From: an uncultured Blautia sp.
GTDB lineage: Bacteria; Bacillota; Clostridia; Lachnospirales; Lachnospiraceae
NCBI GenBank assembly: GCA_946629475.1
Contig: CAMOXX010000135.1
Span: forward strand, 1 to 7,295
DNA: 7,295 nucleotides
Direction of reading: 5' to 3'
Made by a program: the position numbers and the translations under genes. Of this stretch, positions 1 to 5,396 are shown in pieces. How positions within the stretch are numbered: the first letter of the stretch is position 1; each line of letters begins with the position of its first letter. Under the pieces are notes generated by a model that worked only from the letters and a program-made list of their open reading frames with translations, was not told where the DNA came from and did no database searches.

Positions 1-320
1 CCGATAAAAATGTTCTGGTAAACCGTCATATTCGGGAAGAGCGAGAGCTCCTGATGAATAATGCCGATTCCTTTCGCGCGGGCCGCGTTGGTGTCCTTGA
101 AAAAGACCTCCTGCCCGTCCATGTACATTTTTCCGGCCGAAGGCTGCTCGATCCCCGCAATCATCTTCATCAAGGTCGACTTGCCGGCTCCGTTTTCGCC
201 GATCAGAACGTTGACCTTAGCTTTTAACAGGTCAAATGACACCTGGTCAAGCGCCTTTGTACCGGGGTAAATTTTATCTATTTTTTCACAATGGAGAACA
301 ACATTCGGATCATCAAACAT
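1..320 (-). CDS. Sugar ABC transporter ATP-binding protein, N-terminal part (runs off the left edge)
   Basis: This is the nucleotide-binding subunit of a ribose/galactose-class sugar importer; it would hydrolyse ATP at the inner face of the membrane to drive uptake. Only the first 106 codons are in the window. Walker A (GENGAGKST) is at residues 41-49, and the Q-loop region is at about 88-106 (IIHQELSLFPNMTVYQNIFI, Q90). The 'HQELSLFPNMTVYQNIF' form is typical of the RbsA/MglA/XylG group, whose members carry two fused ATPase domains and run to about 500 residues, so most of the gene should lie to the left. The start is set by a GGAGG-type site just upstream (AAAAGGAGGAGACAAT-ATG). The gene starts 14 nt after the stop of the DUF2291 lipoprotein gene, so the two are co-transcribed. 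Family assignment is firm; the exact sugar is not visible. Confidence 0.93.
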   Translation of the reverse strand, partial: MFDDPNVVLHCEKIDKIYPGTKALDQVSFDLLKAKVNVLIGENGAGKSTLMKMIAGIEQPSAGKMYMDGQEVFFKDTNAARAKGIGIIHQELSLFPNMTVYQNIFI

Positions 321-334
321 ATTGTCTCCTCCTT

Positions 335-916
335 TTATTCAACTGTCAATGCCACCGGTGTAATGGTAACTTCCGATCCCGAAATGGTGGCAGCTCCCAC
401 AAATGTAACCTTTTTCCCGACCACGCTGTCATCCAGTGCCAGCGGTTCAACAACCTGTGCGTGCATTTCCGCGTTCAGAGCCTTCGCATAGGCGGACCAT
501 TCAGTCTGGTTGGTAAAGGATTCAAAAGTCTTAACGGTCTGAATATCACGGATTGCCGTTCCTGAATACACGGATCCGATCTGAATCATGAATGTCTCAT
601 CGCCGTCGTATCCGTCAATCTTGACTGCGAGGATATTCTTCGGTCCCTTTGTGATAAATTCGGTGACTTCACCTGTACCGGACACTGCCGCAGCGGTCCC
701 GATACCATCTCCCGATAATACTTCTGAGAGATCACTCGCGTTTTCTTCGATCTCCGCCGAAATCTGGCTCCAGTCGTCGCTGGAATTTGCCGATGCGTCG
801 AAGGCAACCTCTCCTGTATACTGCCCTTCTGTTCCCTTATCAATGACTTTCACACATCCCGTAAGGGAAAGCGACAGTGTAATTGCTGCTACAGCAAGAA
901 TCAGCTCTTTTCTCAT
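335..916 (-). CDS. DUF2291-family lipoprotein of a sugar ABC transporter operon
   Basis: A 193-residue exported protein. A basic N-terminus and a hydrophobic stretch end in a lipobox (LTGC, residues 18-21), so C21 should be lipidated and the protein tethered to the outer face of the membrane. The body carries features I associate with DUF2291 (predicted periplasmic lipoproteins): the segment IQIGSVYSGTAIRD (about 111-124), then FTNQTEW (134-140), KALN (145-148) and VGKKVTFVGA (166-175). Genes of this family are usually found beside ribose-type ABC importers, as here, between the binding protein and the ATPase. The molecular role is not established; it may act as an accessory docking or binding factor. 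The start follows AAGGAGATAGGGGC-ATG. It follows an intra-operon terminator, which suggests lower expression than the binding protein. Confidence 0.87.
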   Translation of the reverse strand: MRKELILAVAAITLSLSLTGCVKVIDKGTEGQYTGEVAFDASANSSDDWSQISAEIEENASDLSEVLSGDGIGTAAAVSGTGEVTEFITKGPKNILAVKIDGYDGDETFMIQIGSVYSGTAIRDIQTVKTFESFTNQTEWSAYAKALNAEMHAQVVEPLALDDSVVGKKVTFVGAATISGSEVTITPVALTVE

Positions 917-978
917 GCCCCTATCTCCTTGTTTGTGGTCACCGGGGACAGGGGAATCTCCCCCTGTCGTTCCTGTTG

Positions 979-1007
979 AAAAAGGCGGCGGAGCCCGCCG
1001 CCTTTTT
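979..1007 (-). terminator. Intra-operon rho-independent terminator/attenuator between binding protein and lipoprotein genes
   Basis: An 8-bp GC-only stem (positions 984-991 with 995-1002, GGCGGCGG/CCGCCGCC) closes a 3-nt loop and is extended by five A:T pairs (979-983 with 1003-1007). Read leftward it gives a hairpin followed by TTTTT. It lies 28 nt after the stop of the sugar-binding protein gene and before the DUF2291 gene, which has no obvious promoter of its own. Partial read-through would give much binding protein and little ATPase, a common arrangement in ABC importer operons. The reverse orientation also has a short T-run, so it could stop antisense transcripts. Confidence 0.88.
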
Positions 1008-1035
1008 GGCTGTCTTTTTTATACAGTATCCGCGA

Positions 1036-1998
1036 TTACTCTGTGTAAACGAATGCGGAAAGATTCTCTACATTGTCAGCTGTGATTGCGATACAGGGAA
1101 CAAGCTGCTTCTCTTCTTCCGGAGCTGTGCCGTTGAGATAGTCGTCTGCTTCTCTGACAGCGGTCTCGGTAATCAGAGCGATCTGCTGAAGAGCGGTACC
1201 AACCATGTCGCCGGATTTGATGTAGTTTGCAGCATCGTCAGATCCGTCAAGGCCGATGATCTTGATGTCATCGCGGCCGGCATCGATGCAGGCCTGAACA
1301 GCGCCGCATGCCATGGTGTCATTGCCGCAGATGATTCCGGTGATTTCCGGATTTGCCTGAAGGATCGCTTCGGTCTTCTCATAAGCTTCGGTCTGATCCC
1401 AGTTTGCGGACTGCTGAGCAACCATCTCAAGGTCCGGATACTCATCGATTACGGAATGATAGTTGTCGGAACGAACCTGGCAGTTGGTGTCGGACTCAAG
1501 GCCGAGGAGCTCTGCGTATTTTCCTTCGTAGTTCATTGCTTCTACCCAAACTTCGGCGATTGCCGCAGCGCCCTGTGCGTTGTCAGCAACGATCTGGGAG
1601 ATGGCAAGGCCTGTCTGGTTGATTTCACGGTCGATCAGGAATGTCGGGATTCCTGCGTCATAAGCCTTCTGGATCGCTTCGATGGAAGCGTCAGCGCCTG
1701 CATTGTCGCAGATGATTGCTGCTGCCTTGTCTGTAACAGCTGCTTCAAAAAGCTCAAGCTGTGTCGCTGCGTCATCATCATGGGAGAAGCATTTTACTTC
1801 GTAGCCCAGTTCTTCACCAACTTCCTTTGCGATAACCTGCTCGGTTCCGAAGAAAGGATTGGAGGTAGAAGGTGTGATGCAGTAAAGAATTTTGGTGCCG
1901 CCGCCCGGGAGAAGCTCAGCCTCTGCCATAACGGTGGATCCTACCGCCATAACGCCCATCATTGCTGCCAATGCTGCACTAACGATTGCTTTTTTCAT
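1036..1998 (-). CDS. Ribose-class sugar ABC transporter substrate-binding protein
   Basis: A 320-residue extracellular binding protein of the periplasmic-binding-protein type I (RbsB-like) fold. Residues 1-25 form a signal peptide (MKKA, then a hydrophobic core) ending in VMA|E, a type I cleavage site; there is no lipobox cysteine. The mature chain starts near KILYCITPSTSNPFF (36-50). Sites matching RbsB ligand contacts are present: Asp-Arg in LIDRE (D123, R124), an Arg in QVRSDN (R176), GNDTMA (N226, D227), GLDGS (D251) and a Gln in TALQQ (270-272). These suit a ribose-like or related sugar or polyol, but the exact ligand is open. The reading frame stays open upstream to 2373, but the start at 1998 is clear because AAGGAGG (2006-2012) sits 7 nt upstream and the signal peptide begins there. 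It is first in its operon. Confidence 0.94.
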   Translation of the reverse strand: MKKAIVSAALAAMMGVMAVGSTVMAEAELLPGGGTKILYCITPSTSNPFFGTEQVIAKEVGEELGYEVKCFSHDDDAATQLELFEAAVTDKAAAIICDNAGADASIEAIQKAYDAGIPTFLIDREINQTGLAISQIVADNAQGAAAIAEVWVEAMNYEGKYAELLGLESDTNCQVRSDNYHSVIDEYPDLEMVAQQSANWDQTEAYEKTEAILQANPEITGIICGNDTMACGAVQACIDAGRDDIKIIGLDGSDDAANYIKSGDMVGTALQQIALITETAVREADDYLNGTAPEEEKQLVPCIAITADNVENLSAFVYTE

Positions 1999-2005
1999 GT
2001 TGTTT

Positions 2006-2012
2006 CCTCCTT
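2006..2012 (-). promoter_or_regulatory. Ribosome binding site that fixes the start of the sugar-binding protein
   Basis: AAGGAGG on the minus strand, 7 nt from the ATG at 1998. It decides against longer readings of the same frame, which would run through the divergent promoter and into the kinase gene on the other strand. Confidence 0.9.
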
Positions 2013-2068
2013 CTGAAAACAAAGTGATGTAACGATTCGGCATCCATTCGTTTGGAATGTGGTGCCCT

Positions 2069-2082
2069 GCCGGTTCCCCGGC
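2069..2082 (-). other. Small hairpin at the 5' end of the transporter mRNA
   Basis: On the minus strand GCCGG-GGAA-CCGGC forms a perfect 5-bp GC stem with a GNRA-type tetraloop. It begins about 4 nt after the transcription start predicted from the TATAAT box at 2093-2098, so it would cap the 5' end of the transporter transcript. A plausible role is mRNA stability. No T-run follows it, so it is not a terminator. Confidence 0.45.
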
Positions 2083-2092
2083 TGATGGTTTC

Positions 2093-2120
2093 ATTATAAA
2101 ACAAATATCTAAAATATCAA
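2093..2120 (-). promoter_or_regulatory. Leftward promoter of the sugar transporter operon
   Basis: On the minus strand, -35 TTGATA (2115-2120), a 16-nt spacer and a perfect -10 TATAAT (2093-2098). Transcription would start near 2086, giving a leader of about 88 nt before the ATG at 1998. The surroundings are strongly AT-rich, and a 24-bp inverted repeat lies directly upstream of the -35 box. Confidence 0.75.
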
Positions 2121-2144
2121 GTAAAATTTTATATAAAAATTTAC
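2121..2144. repeat. 24-bp near-perfect inverted repeat, candidate operator
   Basis: The plus strand reads GTAAA-A-TTTTATATAAAA-A-TTTAC. The two 12-nt halves are reverse complements except for one base pair (positions 2126/2139). It abuts the -35 box of the leftward promoter and lies about 78 bp upstream of the rightward -35 box. The symmetry and placement suit a dimeric regulator, or an AT-rich UP element for RNA polymerase. No regulator gene is in the window, so the protein is unknown. Confidence 0.5.
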
Positions 2145-2221
2145 TTTCATGTTTATTCACAAATTCAGATGCCTGTTTTTGTGCGTTTTGTATAAACGGC
2201 GGATTCCGGGGCCTGATACGT

Positions 2222-2250
2222 TTGACATGTTTTCCTTCTGATGCTATGCT
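2222..2250 (+). promoter_or_regulatory. Rightward extended -10 promoter of the kinase operon
   Basis: Perfect -35 TTGACA (2222-2227), a 17-nt spacer and -10 TATGCT (2245-2250), preceded by an extended -10 TG at 2242-2243. The start site is expected near 2257, which gives a leader of about 37 nt ending in AAGGAGG (2281-2287) 6 nt before the ATG at 2294. It would drive the kinase, the fusion gene and the phosphatase. Confidence 0.82.
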
Positions 2251-2293
2251 AAAACCGTTCAAAACACAAAGACTCTGGAGAAGGAGGATATAA

Positions 2294-3172
2294 ATGAAAG
2301 TACTGAATTTCGGTTCCCTCAATGTCGATAATGTATATAACCTTCCGCATTTTGTCACAGCCGGCGAGACCATCGCCTCCTCAAAGATGGAAAAGTTCTG
2401 CGGAGGAAAAGGCCTGAACCAGTCGGTGGCCCTGGCAAAAGCCGGCCTCCCGGTTTATCACGCAGGCGCAATCGGGAACGATGGGCAGATGCTGCTGGAT
2501 TTGTGCCATGAGTACGGCATTGATACCACCTATGTCAAAAAGATGGACGCTCCCGGCGGACACACCGTCATTCAGGTGGATGAGAGCGGGCAGAACTGTA
2601 TCATTCTCTACGGAGGAACCAACCGGATGATCACTCCTGCTTTTGTGGACGAAGTGCTGGCCGGTTTCGGAGAGGGTGATATCCTGGTCCTTCAGAACGA
2701 AATCAGTGAAATCCCCTATATCGTGGACAAGGCCTATGAGGCAGGGATGAAAATCGTACTCAACCCTTCCCCCTATGATTCCAATCTGGCCAGCTGCGAT
2801 TTTTCAAAGGTCTGGCTTTTTATGCTGAATGAGGTGGAAGGCCTGCAGTGTACGGGCTTTTCGGAGCCGGATAAGATTATGGACGAGCTTCTCCGGAAGT
2901 TCCCGGACAGCCGCACGGTACTCACACTCGGCAGCGCGGGCGCCTGGTACTGCGACAGGGATACCCGGGTATTCCAGGATATCTTCAAGGTAAAAGCCGT
3001 TGACACAACGGCCGCCGGAGATACGTTCACCGGATTCTTCGTGGCTTCCATTCTGGGAGGCGCATCTCCGCAGGAGGCCCTCCGGACCGCAGCCAAAGCA
3101 TCCTCCATCGCCGTAACAAGAAAAGGAGCGGCACCGTCCATCCCGACGATCGAAGAGGTCAGGAACCAGTAA
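2294..3172 (+). CDS. PfkB/ribokinase-family sugar kinase
   Basis: A 292-residue cytoplasmic kinase that would use ATP to phosphorylate an imported sugar or nucleoside-type substrate. The ribokinase fold is shown by an N-terminal LNFGSLNVDNVY (4-15), where the Asp usually binds substrate; the GGKGLNQ motif (37-43), PfkB signature 1; LNPSP (156-160); LNE (178-180); and the signature-2 segment DTTAAGDTFTG (237-247) with the expected catalytic base D243. The C-terminal GAAPSIPTIEEV is also typical of ribokinases. Length is slightly under the usual 300-310. It is transcribed away from a ribose-class importer, so it probably acts on what that importer brings in: ribose, deoxyribose or a related sugar. 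It could be called RbsK-like, but the substrate within PfkB is not safely assigned from motifs, so no symbol is given. Confidence 0.93.
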   Translation: MKVLNFGSLNVDNVYNLPHFVTAGETIASSKMEKFCGGKGLNQSVALAKAGLPVYHAGAIGNDGQMLLDLCHEYGIDTTYVKKMDAPGGHTVIQVDESGQNCIILYGGTNRMITPAFVDEVLAGFGEGDILVLQNEISEIPYIVDKAYEAGMKIVLNPSPYDSNLASCDFSKVWLFMLNEVEGLQCTGFSEPDKIMDELLRKFPDSRTVLTLGSAGAWYCDRDTRVFQDIFKVKAVDTTAAGDTFTGFFVASILGGASPQEALRTAAKASSIAVTRKGAAPSIPTIEEVRNQ

Positions 3173-3203
3173 AAGAGAGTCAGCGCGGACATAAGGAGGA
3201 TCT

Positions 3204-4046
3204 ATGAAAGTTTATTTTGCCGGCTCCATCCGCGGAGGACGGACCGATGTCGGCCTATATCACAGGCTGATTGAGTATTTAAAGAAGGAACACAGAGTTC
3301 TGACCGAGCACGTGGGGGATCTCAGCCTGCAGGAGGCTTCTACGGATACCGAAATATACAGGCAGGACACCGCATGGCTGCGAGAATCCGACCTGGTCAT
3401 CGCCGAGTGCTCCAATCCTTCTCTTGGGGTCGGATATGAGCTTGCGTACGCCGAAAAACACGGGAAGCCAGTCCATATACTGTACAACCGCGGCAGAGGG
3501 AGCCTTTCGGCCATGCTGACGGGGGATCCGTACTTTCACATTCATCCGTATGAACGCGAAGAAGAGATCTGCCCGATTCTGGACGGTATTCTCAAAATCG
3601 CTTCCGAAAGCACACCGGAATACAGGTTTTACGGCTGGCAGACAGCAGATATCACGGACAGATACGGCCTGACTCCCCGGGACTATTACGACCTGCTGAA
3701 GAACATCTGGTGCGCCGATACCTGCGCGCCGAGAATGCGGGAAGGCTGGACGCCGGAAAACCGGACGCTCGGGCAGTGCTCAATCACGGCTTTTCTCCTG
3801 CAGGATATCTACGGAGGGAAGGTTTATGGTGTTCCTCTTGGCGACGGGAATTTTCATTGCTTCAACGCAGTTGGTGAGTGCGTGTTTGACCTGACCAGCG
3901 AGCAGTTTGAAGGAAAAAAGCTGGATTACCGGAGCTGTCCGGAACAGCTGAGGGAAGTTCATTTTAAAAAAGCAGAGAAAAAGCAGAGATATGAACTGCT
4001 GAAAGAGCGGCTGATGAAAAAAAGGGAGGAGACCGTTCATCTATGA
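3204..4046 (+). CDS. Fusion protein: DNPH1/Rcl-like deoxynucleotide N-hydrolase domain plus YunG-like domain
   Basis: A 280-residue two-domain protein, 31 nt after the kinase, with AAGGAGG just before the ATG. Residues 1 to about 132 match the nucleoside 2-deoxyribosyltransferase superfamily and most closely the DNPH1/Rcl type, which splits 2'-deoxynucleoside 5'-monophosphates into base and 2-deoxyribose 5-phosphate. From memory of rat Rcl, all key residues have counterparts: Y4 (Y13), R10 in GSIRGGR (R19), H36 in LTEHVGD (H45), D55 (D69), S73 and E79 in PSLGVGYELA (S87, E93) and S102 in LSAML (S117). After a linker, residues about 154-250 resemble the YunG family: a Trp/Cys-rich start, LGQCSITAFLLQDIYGG (C192), NFHCFN (H218) and VFDLTSEQF (D229), an order suggestive of a Cys-His-Asp site. 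The tail (255-275) is Lys/Glu-rich and helical. The hydrolase assignment is good; the role of the second domain is unknown. Confidence 0.85.
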   Translation: MKVYFAGSIRGGRTDVGLYHRLIEYLKKEHRVLTEHVGDLSLQEASTDTEIYRQDTAWLRESDLVIAECSNPSLGVGYELAYAEKHGKPVHILYNRGRGSLSAMLTGDPYFHIHPYEREEEICPILDGILKIASESTPEYRFYGWQTADITDRYGLTPRDYYDLLKNIWCADTCAPRMREGWTPENRTLGQCSITAFLLQDIYGGKVYGVPLGDGNFHCFNAVGECVFDLTSEQFEGKKLDYRSCPEQLREVHFKKAEKKQRYELLKERLMKKREETVHL

Positions 4047-4618
4047 TTTATATAATACGGCATGGGCAGACAGACAAAAATAAATCAAACTCGCTCCAGG
4101 GACGGAGTGACGATCCGCTGACTCCAAACGGAAAAAAGCAGGCCGAAGAGGCCTGCAAAAGGTTTCAGGAACAGGGTATCGTGTTCGACGTTGTCTACTC
4201 GAGCCCGCTGATCCGTGCGGTCGACACCGGAAGGCTTGCCGCCCCCGGTGCCCCTGTTGTGACGGACGAGCGCCTGATCGAGATGGACTACGGCCCTTAT
4301 GAAGGGATGGATCTTACGAATCCTGCTCCCGAAGTGATAACATTCTTTTCGGATTTTGTACATAATCCTGCGCCGGATGGAATGGAGCAGCTCAGCTCGG
4401 TTGTAGAGCGGGCAGGCGCATTCATAGAGAGCATCAAAGAGGAAGCGTCTCAAAAGACTATCCTGATTTCCACACATGCCATCGCCATGAAAGGAATTCT
4501 CGAGTATCTGACCCCGGATTCGGGGGGCGCATACTGGTCAAAATATATCGGCAACTGCGCAGTGTACCGGGCGGAAATCCGGGACGGAGAATATACCGTT
4601 CCGACAGAGATCTTTTAG
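4043..4618 (+). CDS. Histidine phosphatase family protein (phosphoglycerate-mutase-like)
   Basis: A 191-residue cytoplasmic phosphatase of the histidine phosphatase superfamily. The catalytic core is complete: RHGQT (6-10) with nucleophile H7 and R6, LQGRSDDPLTPNG (18-30), R58 in SSPLIRA (53-59), acid E80 in ERLIEMDYGPYEG (76-88), and H145 in ISTHAIAMKG (142-151). It overlaps the fusion gene by 4 nt (ATGA), with AGGGAGGAG about 12 nt upstream inside that gene, so translation is probably coupled. In this operon a sugar-phosphate or nucleotide phosphatase role is plausible, but the family is broad (phosphoglycerate mutases, cobalamin phosphatases, nucleotidases) and the substrate cannot be read from these motifs. 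Confidence 0.93.
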   Translation: MIYIIRHGQTDKNKSNSLQGRSDDPLTPNGKKQAEEACKRFQEQGIVFDVVYSSPLIRAVDTGRLAAPGAPVVTDERLIEMDYGPYEGMDLTNPAPEVITFFSDFVHNPAPDGMEQLSSVVERAGAFIESIKEEASQKTILISTHAIAMKGILEYLTPDSGGAYWSKYIGNCAVYRAEIRDGEYTVPTEIF

Positions 4619-4628
4619 TAAAAACCAG

Positions 4629-4666
4629 CGTATCTGTGAAAGTACTGGACAGATACGGTTATTTTT
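4629..4666. terminator. Bidirectional terminator between convergent genes
   Basis: A perfect 9-bp stem, CGTATCTGT (4629-4637) with ACAGATACG (4649-4657), closes an 11-nt loop and is followed rightward by GTTATTTTT. Leftward it is followed by CTGGTTTTTAC on the minus strand. Outer AACC/GGTT pairing can extend it past a small bulge. It sits between the phosphatase stop and the thioesterase stop and can serve both. Confidence 0.85.
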
Positions 4667-5147
4667 AAAAGCCTTCGGCCTGCCGGGTCTTGCGGACTTC
4701 GATGCGCTTTTTGGCGCCTTCCCATTCGGCCCGCTCAACCTCATTTGTCAGCTCCAGACCGTACTCAATCGGCTGCGGCTTTCCGCTGGAATCCACGTGG
4801 ACCTCAGTGAGATACGCATGGTTGATCAGGTACCGCATCCCGGTTTTACAGTCCTCCACGTACGAATCCACGCGCACCTCCATGGAAGTGCGCCCTACGT
4901 AGGTGACCTTTGCAATGATGACGACCAGATCGTGGAGATACGCTGCATGCTTAAACTGCAGCGTATCCACGCACGCGGTCGTGATTTCCCCTCCGCAGTG
5001 GCGCAGGGCGGCAATACCCGCCGCCTCGTCGATCCACTCCATCAGGCGGCCGCCAAAGAGACGGTCGTATCCATTAATATCCTTGTACTGCAGAAGCTTC
5101 GTGACTTCTGTCAGAGAGTCTGATACTTTCTTCGTTTTTCTTTCCAT
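4665..5147 (-). CDS. Acyl-CoA thioesterase, hotdog fold
   Basis: A 160-residue cytoplasmic thioesterase of the acyl-CoA hydrolase (YciA/BACH-like) hotdog family; it would hydrolyse acyl-CoA to free acid and CoA, working as an oligomer. The family core NGYDRLFGGRLMEWIDEAAGIAA (25-47) holds the expected Asn (N25) and Asp (D40) active-site positions and the FGG turn. TACVDTLQFKHAAYLHD (57-73) and VGRTSMEVRV (84-93) are the usual following strands. The C-terminal 40 residues are charged and helical. The ribosome site is weak: GGGGAG lies about 13 nt before the ATG at 5147. No better in-frame start is visible. The gene faces the kinase operon and has no evident functional link to it. Confidence 0.9.
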   Translation of the reverse strand: MERKTKKVSDSLTEVTKLLQYKDINGYDRLFGGRLMEWIDEAAGIAALRHCGGEITTACVDTLQFKHAAYLHDLVVIIAKVTYVGRTSMEVRVDSYVEDCKTGMRYLINHAYLTEVHVDSSGKPQPIEYGLELTNEVERAEWEGAKKRIEVRKTRQAEGF

Positions 5148-5175
5148 AATTCTGGTTCACTCCCCAAAATCCGGT

Positions 5176-5307
5176 TACGGATCGTTCCGCGCTGCGTGTA
5201 CCGATTTTTTTGATAGCAATCACACCGATTACTGCAGAAACAAGCATAACAATGATGATGACCGAAACAGTGATTGCCGTGATGTTTGAACGCAGGTTTT
5301 TATTGTA
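5176..5307 (-). pseudogene. Likely relic of the N-terminus of a membrane sensor protein
   Basis: A stop-free frame begins after TGA at 5308-5310. Its first 44 residues read as a sensor-type N-terminus: a KNLRSNIT start, one strong transmembrane segment (ITVSVIIIVMLVSAVIGVIA), then IKKIGTRSAERSV. This is how many clostridial Cache/HAMP chemoreceptors, GGDEF proteins and kinases begin, but here the following ligand domain is missing. The frame continues through the leader into the thioesterase start in a different register and stops at 5074-5076. There is no ATG or ribosome site ahead of the membrane segment, so it is probably dead. A small membrane peptide with a non-standard start is the alternative. 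It fills most of the 250-nt gap between the two flanking genes. Confidence 0.4.
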
Positions 5308-5310
5308 TCA
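5302..5310 (-). promoter_or_regulatory. Possible extended -10 promoter for the thioesterase gene
   Basis: On the minus strand TGATACAAT is an extended -10 element (TG-N-TACAAT) with no convincing -35 box at 17-18 nt. Transcription would begin near 5295, leaving a leader of about 148 nt. A second candidate lies a little upstream: TTGGCA, an 18-nt spacer and TAGGAT. Either could drive the thioesterase; neither is certain. Confidence 0.35.
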
Positions 5311-5369
5311 CGGTATCCATCTCTATCCTATCACAAGTCAGAATAATTTGCCAATATTTCTGAAAAAAG

Positions 5370-5390
5370 AACCCCGCATAAAGCGGGGTT
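5370..5390 (-). terminator. Rho-independent terminator of the surface protein gene
   Basis: An 8-bp stem AACCCCGC/GCGGGGTT (5370-5377 with 5383-5390) closes a 5-nt loop. On the minus strand it is followed by CTTTTTT. It begins 6 nt beyond the stop codon of the surface protein gene. A short T-run on the plus-strand side (ATTTTTA) means it may also work in the other direction. Confidence 0.9.
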
Positions 5391-5396
5391 TCATTT

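Noticed and set aside
588..1085. Plus-strand open frame opposite the DUF2291 gene
   Set aside because: It is antisense to a gene with a clear lipobox and family motifs, and it reads through the terminator hairpin.
883..2016. Long plus-strand open frame opposite the binding protein gene
   Set aside because: It is the antisense shadow of a well-supported gene. Its translation is Cys-rich and has no recognisable domain, and it has no ribosome site of note.
2026..2043. Possible catabolite-repression (cre) site around TGTAACGATTCGGCA
   Set aside because: The CG is in the wrong register against the cre consensus and the right half does not match. It also lies deep in the leader.
2184..2198. Short inverted repeat CGTTT-TGTAT-AAACG between the two promoters
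   Set aside because: A 5-bp arm with an AT-rich loop is expected by chance in such sequence. It is noted only as a weak operator candidate.
1999..2373. In-frame upstream extension of the sugar-binding protein gene
   Set aside because: It would cross both promoters and the kinase start on the other strand, it lacks a ribosome site, and it would bury the clear signal peptide that begins at 1998.
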